Source of the DNA: Mesostigma viride
Taxonomy: Eukaryota; Streptophyta; Mesostigmatophyceae; Mesostigmatales; Mesostigmataceae
DNA length: 64,000 nt
Assembly (NCBI GenBank): GCA_009746045.1
Contig: RPFO01002078.1
Coordinates: forward strand, 564,209-628,208
Direction of reading: 5' to 3'
The number at the start of each line of letters is the position of its first letter. Position 1 is the first letter of the stretch. Positions 39,502 through 50,000 of this stretch are shown here, piece by piece. The notes below the pieces were generated by a model. It ran no database searches. It had not been told where the DNA came from and was given only the letters and a program-made list of their open reading frames with translations. A program made the position numbers and the translations under genes.

Positions 39502-42500
39502 TGTAATCGACGATAAGATTTCACGGCAGAGAAAACGCGAGGTAAATTTGTTTAAAAGACGCTTTCGAAGATGGGGAAATTTCTTTTTCACGGGGCGGTA
39601 GGATCACCTCACGCGTCCCTCTTGACCCTCTCCGGTGACGCGCAGTGCAAAGATTTAACCATGAAGGAGAGGATGATGTTCGGTGGTGCCCCGAATCGCG
39701 GATCTCGGTCAATATTCCGCGAAAAGCAGGCGAAAAGATGCAATTGGCTTGGCCAGTCAGCAAATCTGTTGCCCTGTCAGCCAAAGTCTTGCGTTTCCTA
39801 GCCAGGATTGGTCCATCTGCGATCTTGCGACATCAGGGCTACCAGTAGCTCTTCTTTTCGTGGCATTTGGGGCCCCGGGCCGCGTCCAGCCGTCCGCTTG
39901 AAACCGAGCAAGACTGCAACAAGGCACGGGAGCAGCCTTGTGGTTCGCTGCCACAAGTATCTTGCGAAAAGTCGGGAGAAAGCCGCCTAAGCTGCCACGT
40001 GGGGAGATTTCGGTAACACGTGCAGACTCATCGGCGCTGCTGTCTGCCCTATTGACTGACTCTGCACGCAAGTTTGCCAAGAGATATTTTTACCGTACTG
40101 GACCAAAGAGAAAAGGCCCCCCTCAGGAACCCGCTCGACAGGATCAGACCGGCTCTCATGGCAAACAACAGTGTGCAGGTGCGCGAACTGTCTAGTCTGT
40201 ACGGCAATAGAGAAACTAACTGGTTGTTTGCGACGGCAAGCCCGGAGCGAGTGTGCACTACCCCCCCCCCCCCCCCCCCAGCCCCCCGCCCCCTGACCAG
40301 GGGGGGGGAAGGGGGGGGGTCCGTTGACCCCGCCCCCTCCCCCCCCCTCGAGGGGGGGGGACGGGGGGGCTGGGTCTCAACCCACCCCCTCACCCTCACC
40401 CCCCTACCAGGGGGTGTGGGGTTGTGGGGATTCGGACTTCGGACCCTCAATCCCCGCCCCCCTTATTTCCCCTGCTTGTATTGTAGAAGGGGGGGGGGGG
40501 GGGGGGGGCGCTCGACTCGCCCCTACCCCCTCGACCAGTACCAGGGGGTGGGTGGGTTCGGACCCTCAACCCCCCTCCCTGACCAAGGGTGGGGAGACGG
40601 GGGGGGGCTGACCCCACCCCCACTACCCTGCACACTCGCTCCGGGCAAACAGTCAGCTAACTGCGGTTGAGTTGAGGGTCCGAACCCCGCCACCCCTTGG
40701 TACTGGTCGAGGGGGTAGGGGCGGGTCGAGACACCCCCCCCCCTGCCCCCCTTACTGCAATACTAACAGGTGAAATAGTAGGGGGGGGGGGGGGGGGTTT
40801 GAGGTGTCGAACCCACCCACCCCTTGGTAGGGGGGTGAGGTGAGGGGGATGGGTTGATGAGAGCCCGCCCCCCCCTCCCCCCCTCCGTCGAGGGCCGGGG
40901 GGCCGGACGGGGGGGGCGGGGTCAGACCCCCCCCAACCCCCCTCGAGGGGGTTGGGGCGGGTACATAGTGCACACAGCTGTGCACACTCGCTCCGGGCTT
41001 GTCGCAAACTGAAAGGTCTACTGTCGGTACACGTGCAGTGTACTGTATGGGTGACTGAATCCACCGGCCGCTCAACCCGTGTCAACCCGGCCGTGACTTA
41101 TTGTAGTCGGAGCCAACTGAAGCCGGCCTCCACAATCCACAGGATAACCCTGTCGGACCACCGGTGTGGGAACCATGCTGCCAAGGCTCTCAGAAATCAG
41201 AATGGCAGAACGTCAGAACTCAGAACTCAGAATACACCGCCCGCATTGGAAGTTCTAACTAAATAATTAGCTTCTGGAAAATGTTCTGGCTGAAAACCAT
41301 AAAAAAAACAAAAGAAAATTAATTAATTAACTCCGGGGGCTGAGGACTGGACTCAACAAACAAACAAACAAAATTAATTAATTAACTCATGTGGGCTCTG
41401 GGTATCACTGACCTCCACTGACTCTAGCCTATGGCCGCCGAAGGGGGGCCGCCGGGCCGGATTGCCGGCCGAATTGGGGACGGCGTGTACGATATCTACC
41501 AAACAAACAAAAGAAATTTATTAATTAAATAAGTACCCATGTGCCTTGAACGGCTGTAGGACAAACAAACAAACAAAAGGTTTTAATTAAATAATAAAAA
41601 CCCGGGACTCTAACTGGCTCCCCAACAAACAATCCAGGGTTATTCGTAATGCAAATACGGCAAAAATTGACCCATAATAACAAACTTCCAATGCGGAGGG
41701 TGTAGAGCAGAAGAGTCAGAGGAGACTCAGGAGGGAGACTGCCGTCTGCCAGCTTTATAATTTGAGTTTTTGCCAGAATCCGAGCTCGCGTGTCGGCAGC
41801 CGGCTCACGGCTGGTAGCAGTTAGGGCCACAACACGTGGAGGCATCCTTGCATTTTACGGCTGCGGGGCAAGCAGAGCCACCATTGTTGGCAAAACAAAA
41901 CCCAATTTCCCGTGGTTCTGACTCACTTCTCGTGCATTCAAGGTTGTCTTTTACTCTGCACTTGCTGTTCATGTAAGTTTATCCTTGGAAGGGATGAGAT
42001 TTATGAAATGCCCGTGTTACGCCACCGACTTCTCGCCCATAGTGGCTGGCCCATTGAGCTTGCCAAGTGACGCTGGTTTACGATCACTTTTGTCTAGTTC
42101 AATTTAAATACCTTGAATTGTGACGTGTAGCTCATGATGCCTCAGCTTGCTCTTCATAAACCCTCCGCACCAGCCTCCCACCGCACCTTCGTTCTGTTCT
42201 TTACTACCCAGCGACATTCGCGTAATTAGGTTCTTAGTACCGACAATGTTCCTGCAGTTCAGCTTTAACTTTCAGTCGAATTACTTTGAGAAAAGGAACG
42301 GTACTTCTCATGCTATGATTCTACAGACATCCGTATTCTGTTGCCTGGTTGGTAAGCCTCGAAGCAAAGAATCGGTTGCTCGGGTTGGCTTGGCAGCCAC
42401 ATTCACGTCCCCCACTCCGTCTCGTATGTTGCCCATCTCCGCGCAGCCTGGTTGAGCCGCCTAGACCCGGGTGCGACCGACCGCGACCGCCCTTGATGCG

Positions 42501-42636
42501 CGATCGAGAACGGTTTCCCGTAGCAAACTAGCCCCCATTGATCCAGTTTCCTGTTTCAACTTCCCAAAGACAAGTCTCGTAAACGATACATCAGGGCACA
42601 CCTTTTAGACGTTTCCTCGCACGACCATCACGCCCC
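39502..42636. other. Divergent intergenic region between AGPase-like and CGR1-like genes
   Basis: It should hold both 5' UTRs and promoters; no TATA box or other site can be assigned safely. It contains the G/C-run element at 40226-41010. At about 41300-41610 are four loose copies of an AAACAAACAAAC/TTAATTAATTAA phrase that resemble retroposon tails. Confidence 0.45.
40226..41010. mobile_element. Inverted-repeat element made of long G and C runs
   Basis: Arms GTTTGCGAC(GGC)AAGCCCGG plus GAGCGAGTGTGCA at 40226-40257 are inverted at 40981-41010; a third inward-facing copy lies at about 40630-40650. Between them C8-C15 and G8-G16 runs alternate with repeated CCCTCGACCAGTACCAGGG and GGACCCTCAACCCC phrases. 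There are no coding signals. The long homopolymers may be of uncertain length. Confidence 0.55.
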
Positions 42637-45178
42637 ATGGCGTGCCAGATCGATTTCCGGGGCATCGATGAGGGCAGGGGCCGCGCGGGCAAACGCAAGC
42701 GCACGGAGGAGGCGCAGGCGATCCAAGCCGAGAAAAACGCTGCGCTCGCAGTGAGCATGGACACGGATGGAGATGGAGATGCCGCCGCCGCCGCAGACAC
42801 CCGGAGCAAACGCTTCAAGTCGGCCCACGGCGACATCCTGTGTGGCAAGGTCTCTGGCCGCCCGTGGAAGGCGCCCCAGCTGGCGCGCACGAGCGCAATG
42901 AAGCGGGCGGGGTCTAAGAGCCTGGCCACCTCGTGGGATAAGAAGATGGCGGACAAGGCGGCGAGGAAGGGGTTCCAGGTGAGGGCGGGAAGGGCGGATA
43001 GATGAGGGGGGAAGGGGGTGATAGGTGAGGGCGGGTAGGGGTGATAGGTGAGGGGGGAAGGAAGGAGATGAGGGTGCGAAGGGGTGATGCGGAGGGGGGC
43101 AGGGGGTGATAGGGGTGGGGGAGCGGGTGATAGGTGGGTGTGGGCGTGGGCGTGGGTGTGTGGGAAGTGGAAAAGAATATGGCAGCGAGGAAGGGGTGGT
43201 GGGAGAGGGTGAAGGGGTGATTGGTGAGGGGGGAAGGGGGTGGTAGGTGAGGGGGGGTAGGGGTGATAGGTGAGGGGGGAAAGGGCAGATAGATGAGGGG
43301 GGTGATTGGCGAGGGAGCGGGGAAGGGGTGATGGTCGAGGGGGGTTGGGGGTGATTGGGGTGGGGGGGCCGGTGATAGGTGGGGGTTGGGGTGGGGGTGG
43401 GGGTGGGGGTGGGGGTGGGGGTGGGGGAAGTGGAAAAGATTAACAGAGGAAGGGTGGTGGGAGAGGGACCAGGAAGTTGTTTTGTTGTGGGTTGCGCCGG
43501 TGGTGCCGTTGGCTCTCCTTGGTGCCCTCATGCACTTTCTTTCTCTCCTGATGTGTCAAGCACGCCATTTCTCTAGCGCGCCTGACCCCATCTGCTGGCG
43601 GCTTGCATGACCCCCTGCTCACGCGGTCCTACTCATCCCCTCCTTCCTGGTTGTTCCCCTGCCTGCGGTGCCCCTGCCTGCTGCCGCCACAGGAAAAACG
43701 AGACGCGCTCAAGGAGGAGGTCCGCCAGGCAAAGAGGGTGCGTCGGTTGCGTAGTGCTTGCGAGACTGCAGATAGGAGGCGGCACAGCCATGTCCGGTGG
43801 GCGACCAGTTGGGTCCTGTGTTTTTCCATCGGTTCCTGTGGATGCTAAAGCGGATGGGTTGTCACACTGGTTGGCCTTTGTAAAGAGTATTGGTGCCATG
43901 TAGGGTACGCACTTGTGATGAGTAGGCGCCAGCGTACTTCGCGTAGAGAGACAGGAGAGGGGTTCGCTTGGTATCGCGTGGGTGGCTCAGGGGGTCTTTT
44001 CCCTGGAGCTCGGAGCCCTGAGGTACAGGAGTTAGGTGAACTAGTTATAGGAATTTATATTTTTATAACGACAACACAAGCAGTTACAGCCATAAAAATA
44101 TTGTCGTACGGCATGTCCTCAAAATGGCTGCTCTCTTGTTTTCGCATGTCCAACCATGAAAATATTGTCGTACGGCGTGTCCTCAAAATGGCTGCTCTCT
44201 TGTTTCGCTCTCCGCTCCTGTCCTCACAGGCCAAGCGGGTTCAGCAGGAGGCCGCGAAGAAGAGGAAGGAGGAGAAGGAGCGCGAGAATATTCGCGGGCA
44301 AAAGGTGGGTGGGCACCCATTTTGCTGACAGGGGGGGCATGCTGCCTTGTTGGCTCCTGTTTCTGAGGTGGGCATGCTGATGTGCTCTCGAGAGGTGGCC
44401 CTGTGCTTCCATGGGGGCATGTGCTGTACTTCTTTATGGCTTATAGTCTCCGTTCCTGCCTCACTGTTGCATTGGATTTTAATGTGCATGTGTATGTGTA
44501 CGTGTGTAGTAATGTGCACGACTCTCACGTACTTTATCTTGCACAATTTCCGAATTACTGGCACCACTCTATGGTTGACACTTTGATCGCAGTTGGGTTA
44601 TTGTTTGGGATGCCTTCGGATCAGCAGACCCCTATAGCTACCGAATCTATGCCAGAGTTCCTAGTTTGAAATGAGCTAAAGCTACGCCGATTTTTCGCAT
44701 TTCTCTGCGTACCAGTCAGCAGCGTTTAGTTGCCTATTCATTGTTCAACTATGACAAGATATTTGTGTATCGTTGCTTCTCTTCTGCTGCTTATGCCGCC
44801 TTTATCACTAGCTGTCATGGGAAAGGAAATAGAGCGCCTGGTTTTTTATTGCATTCAATAAAGGCATAACTTGCACAATGATGAGGGTGCAATTATGTAA
44901 CTGTGGGCAGGCCCATATTGACTTCGTGGGTGTTTCTCTTGGATCAGCTTTCAAAAAACAAACAAACTTGTAATAAGACAAAATAAAAGGCAATGATATG
45001 AGGTTGCAGAAAGGGACGGGGGTTGCGGATTTCGATAGGGGGTTCCTGTCTTGCTCATGATTTCATTTATGCTCCTGCTTGTGCCATGATACTGCACCAG
45101 GTGACCAACCCGGCGACGATCAAGAAGATCATGAAGTCAAAGAAAGACCGCAAGAAGCTGGTCCAGGTGCCAGGGTGA
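42637..45178 (+). CDS. CGR1: CGR1/CCDC86-like nucleolar rRNA-processing protein (4 exons)
   Basis: Exons 42637-42978, 43693-43737, 44230-44304 and 45101-45178 join in phase 0 to give 179 residues ending KKLVQVPG and TGA. The start ATG gives MACQIDFRGIDEG. Features in order: a basic KRKR patch; GKVSGRPWKAPQ and SLATSWDKKMADKAARKGFQ, the two conserved blocks of the Cgr1 family (PF03879); a charged coiled coil rich in Lys/Glu/Arg from exon 2 to exon 3; and a basic tail (TNPATIKKIMKSKKDRKK). Yeast Cgr1 acts in nucleolar integrity and 60S rRNA processing, so the same role is inferred. Intron 1 is a minisatellite whose unit contains the splice donor. It is transcribed away from the AGPase-like gene. 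Confidence 0.88.
42979..43440. repeat. Minisatellite filling CGR1 intron 1
   Basis: Irregular units of about 20-25 bp carry GGGTGATAGGTGAGGG; a (GTGGGG)n run lies at about 43380-43430. The unit resembles the exon 1 end and donor, GGGGTTCCAGGTGAGGGCGG. Confidence 0.85.
44090..44215. repeat. Two-copy 60-bp tandem duplication in CGR1 intron 2
   Basis: The stretch with AAAATATTGTCGTACGGC and CTCAAAATGGCTGCTCTC occurs twice, about 60 bp apart, just before exon 3. Confidence 0.85.
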
Positions 45179-47098
45179 CGCGCACTAGGGTAGAGGCACG
45201 TCGGCCATTGGCCTGTTCTGTCTCAAAAAACTGCTGGCTGCACCGTGGAGGGCCAATTATTGCTGAGAGCCCATAATTGCCCCAAGTCACCGACCATGAA
45301 AGCCAAGGAGGTGTCTGTTTCCTACCCTCCCTTGCCAGCATGCTATTCTGGCTGTGGATGGATACCATGTAGCCTGTAGGGTACAGTGATAGCTAAGCTG
45401 GTTGTCTCCTTGATAGTAATAGCTATAGTGATCAACTCGGTCAATAATAGTGATAAAGTTTGTTAGGATGGCTCATCCCAATCCGACAATGACCATGGGA
45501 TGGTTATTGTTTAGGTAGTTGCTAGTGGACCCTGCAGATGTGGTGCTTGGTATCCGTCACCCTGCTGCCCAGTTAACTGATGATTCACAGTGGACATTCG
45601 ACGACCACCCTACCTTAAGAGGTCGACCACGTGGGGCCTTGCTGGCCTATCTTTTGGTCAGACAGTGGAGCGTTGTGCATGTGTCATCGGTCATGCAAGG
45701 ATCTTGCGTGCATGCACGATGGCATGTCATGCATGTGTCTACTTTACGTGCTACGTGAGACAACTCTAATACTACTATAATGTAATGCACATAATACTAT
45801 GTATCATGCATGCGAAGATACTACCATGTATATTTCAATATACATGACACTGTCTCACTTAATGTATACTACACCCATCCATCCATCGGGGTTTAATGCT
45901 CCGTGACTCCCCAACGGGAGCACGAGTCTAATTAATTAATTAATTCATTAATGTATACTAGTATTTCAATACATACAAGGGAGGTCGTAATGCATGTAAT
46001 ATTGCCTGATGTCCAGTACGTACGGTTGTCTCACTGCATGAACAACTTCCGACAAACGGCCACCTCATTGTTTTCGACCCGCCACATGCACTGATCATGC
46101 GGCCAGTTAGCATGCATGGGTCCGCAGCCCCAGCTGCTGGGTCTGGACTCCTGGATGGAGAGCTACTGCAAAAATCCGCATGCATTGTGCGCTGAAAGTC
46201 TATATAATTTTCTTCCATCATCGACCTAAGTCATCCTTTCACGTTGCGCCACACAAGGCCAACGTAACGTTATCAGTTACGAGCCTATAGCAGAGATAGG
46301 AAGAGTTGCACGGGGGCCTCGCCGGGTAGAGCACAGGATTCTGGTTGGGTACGGATTGCCCGCACTTTCCAAGTCCTGCACGTTGAAACCAGTTATACCA
46401 CCAGAGAGTAACAGGAGGATGGGTGGGTGAAATGGGAGAACGAAATCTCATGAGCACCACACAACGAACCGAACAAAACGCATGTTTGTGAGCCCCCTAT
46501 GCAGGGTTCCGGCATGAAGCTCGGTTGCAAACACCGCGACCGCATGGCAACCAGAGCAGACTCCCAATGCAAGCTCGATTCTTCTTCTGCCCCTCTTCTA
46601 GACCAATTGAATTTATGAGGCCAAACAATTTCGGGTGTGTGGGGCCCCTAGCATGTTGCTGGCAAAAACGCTGGCCAATCCAATGAATGATGTCACATTC
46701 ACCGAAAGCTGATGATGTAGCAGCATGTAATGTGGCATGAGTCACGACTCACGCGCGATACCAGACGCTCTAAGGGAACGCAGGCACTATCAAGCCACTC
46801 TTATGCTATTGAGCCACTCCCGCTGTCATCAACCAAATAAAGGCTATGCCGCCTTTTCACACACAAGTTACACAAACACGCATATGTAAATACGGCGGGT
46901 AAACAAAGAGTGCATGTGAATATGACACATGAATTGAAAGTGTGATTACAAAATGAGTGATCATGCCCCCAACAAATGCTGAATTGCGCACAGTGCCTGT
47001 GAGCCCATCTCACACAACTGAGGCTGATCTCACCCCCTGCCCTGCAAAACATGAGCACAGTAAGTAAATCCCTGCACATAATTATTGACTGCACATAA
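45179..47098. other. Convergent intergenic region, with a LINE tail fragment
   Basis: This lies between the 3' ends of the CGR1-like and galactosyltransferase-like genes. An isolated retroposon 3' end, with GCTCCGTGACTCCCCAACGG and AATTAATTAATTAATT, lies at about 45895-45950. No gene is recognised elsewhere. Confidence 0.5.
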
Positions 47099-50000
47099 TT
47101 AGTGAGTAGCCACATGGTACATCTTGGTCATCGTAAGTGCATAAGGAGCACTCACACGGTGCATCTTCATCATCGCCGCAGGGGCCACATAGTGAAGGCT
47201 GATGAACCGCTCATCGCAGCCATTTCCCGCCACGTCAATCCCTTCGAAACTGAATATCTTGCCCTGGAACGTGGACGATGTGGCGACCAGATGGGCGATG
47301 GACACATCCTCCAGGTAGTTGGTGTGGATCAACGGGCTCTTGGACACCTGGCACATGGCATCAAGAAGGCGCGGGGCGTGGAGAGTGGATCCGCGAGGAG
47401 CGGGTAAGTGACGAAACGGCGGTGGGTGAGCGGGTGAGCGGGCAGAGTACCGCGTGAGGGAGGGGTTGGTTAAGGAATAGAGGTATAGAAGCCAGCAGGC
47501 AGAGCAGGATGGAGGGACTACGAGAGGAACGGAGGGAGCAAGCCGAGCAAGTCGCAAAAACGAACTGAAATAATAGTCACTGCCCACGGGCCCATGGGCC
47601 CATCTTCACCAAGACGAGTACAATAATTGAGTACATCTGAAATATGATCCTTAGTAATGCGTCCGTGCCTCCAGGATGAGCAACAGAGCCGCCTCGCCCA
47701 CCTGAAGCATAACGCGTGATGAGTTTGTTTGTAAAACGATGCTGGGGGGGTTCTTCTACAACTAGTTGGGTGTAATGGATAAAACTTCACACAGAAGCTG
47801 CATGCTTGGATGCCTGTTTCTGGTGACCCCATCATCCCCACCGTCACGACTGCCTTCCTCTTCTCTAGCGCCAGTCTGTGAGAAGCCTCAAGATGTGCCC
47901 AATAATGACTAGAACATATCGCAAGGATGGGCACTGCAGAAAAGTATACCATTAGCCCAACCGAAGGTATGCAGGCGATAAAGGGACAGAGGGAAGGGAT
48001 GGGCCGAGAACAGAGAGAGTGTCGATGCCCATCTGTTCAGACCATGAGCCGGTGAGGCATCTCCTGGGGTTCAAGCCGACAGGACCATGCATGCACACGG
48101 CTCCGCTCCACCCTCCTGGCCTCCCATTCCTTCCCTTGTGACAGGGTCCTCGAGAACCGATAAGGGGAGCCATGGGTGCCTCTGGTTAGACAATTTCCCG
48201 TGTTTCAAAGTCAGCAACCGTCACTGCCAATATCGTTCAGTCGCGACACGCCACGTGCTAATGAAAACGATGAAATGATAACATGGTAGATGTCAAAGCC
48301 CATGGACACCATACCACACCGCTGATAAATAAGTTAGTTAAAACAAATGAAGTTATTCGCATCATCGTTAGGATTCAAATAGCCACCCACGTCCTGTCAG
48401 AAAGAAATTCAAATGGCCACACTCCTGTAAGAAAAAAAATCCTTTTTAACGTCTTCTATCAGGCACGCACCTTGACCACATGCTGCGCCAGGTCGTTCGA
48501 GAGCCCATAGAGCACGCCCGAGGCAAACGGCGGCCCTTCGTCGAACATGTACTGCTCCTTGGAGACGTACCACTTGCTGTTTGGGTCCCGGATCGGCAGC
48601 CACCCCCGGCCAGGGACCGGGTCGCGCCCCCAGTACACGCCCTCGGCCGGCAGGTGCTCGAATATAGGGAACAGCTGCGGCACGCGAAGGAAGCAATCGT
48701 CGTCCGCTTTAAGGATGTACCTGCGGGGTTAACCAGCAAGGGTGGGAACAGGAGGGGGGGGGGGGGGGGGGGGGGGGGGGAGGGCAGCGGATCTCGCCAC
48801 AAAGACGGCGTCATAAAATGGCTGTTCATGAGTAGCATATGTGGCCGGCAATAGATCATGACGCAGTGTAAGTGGGGAGCCGTTTAGTTAGTATGCGGCA
48901 CACTTGGAAAGCAGCATCCCAGGGCCTTACACGCAGCCCTTGACACGCACTGCTAAACGCCCCATGGCATATTGTTGAAATCTTTACGTGTGTGCAGCTA
49001 TCAACTGCAGATGTCAAACACACACCGCACAACAAATTTCTCACACTTGCCCCTACACCGTGGGAAACAATGAGGCAACTTCTCACTTGCAGACCCCACC
49101 TTCCCAAGGTGCACCGCCATTGGAGGAAACACATGCATCATTGAGGCAAACTACCATCTCCTCTTCCGTCCATCGTCAACGCCGCCCCCCCCCCCGACCC
49201 CCCCCCCCCTCCCTCCCTCCCCTCCCCCCTCCCCTCCCCTCCCCTCCCCTCCCCTCCCCTCCCCTCCCCTCCCCTCCCCTCCCTCCCCTCCTCCCCTCCC
49301 CTCCCCTCCCTCCCCTCCCCCCCTCCCCTCCCCTCCCCCCCTCCCCTCCCTCCCCTCCCCTCCCCTCCCCTCCCCTCCCCTCCCCTCCCCTCCCCGGCCT
49401 TTTCTCAAAGGTTCCAACCACCCCACCGGCTGCTCGAGACCAGGGCGCCAGCCAACATGCCCAGGGCTAACAAAGGCAGCGTCTCCCATCAACCTGATAC
49501 ATGATTGCCTCGCTGCCATGACATAGCTCTGCCTTGCCAACACCCAAGAATTTGCCTTGCCTTGCAAAGAACTTCTCCACCAAGTCCGCTGCGAGCACAC
49601 TTTTCACCCAGACGCAGGTACCAAACTATCAGCAGCGCCTCTTGTCACCGAAGCGAGCCTTGCCAGTGAATCCGGCGCTCCCTGCATGGTGCGGCCGCCA
49701 GGGTGGCTCAGCGACCCTTCCCACTCTTCCCACGCACCTGTACGCTTGGCCGTTGTGCATCCCGCTGCTGGCGTACCGGAAGATCCCAAGCACCTGCCAG
49801 GGGGGTGGGTGGTTGAGGGGGGTTGCAGGGGGGAGGCATAGCAGTACGCGGGCGACACCATAACAGGTTAAGGAGGGGTGGCAGACAGCAAGTGCTGTGT
49901 CATACAGAAAAAGGGAAGTATTAATAACATGATCACATTACAAGCCTTGTTCTTCACGCGACCAAGCAGGCCCCTACCCCAACAAGCAGCGTACCATGTC

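Noticed and set aside
40074-40670. Gly/Pro-rich proteins on both strands of the G/C-run region
   Set aside because: Homopolymer translation; frames depend on uncertain run lengths.
46308-46400. Possible tRNA or tRNA-derived SINE (GCCGGGTAGAGCAC, then CACGTTGAAACC)
   Set aside because: The A- and B-box-like phrases are loosely spaced and I could not pair an acceptor or anticodon stem.
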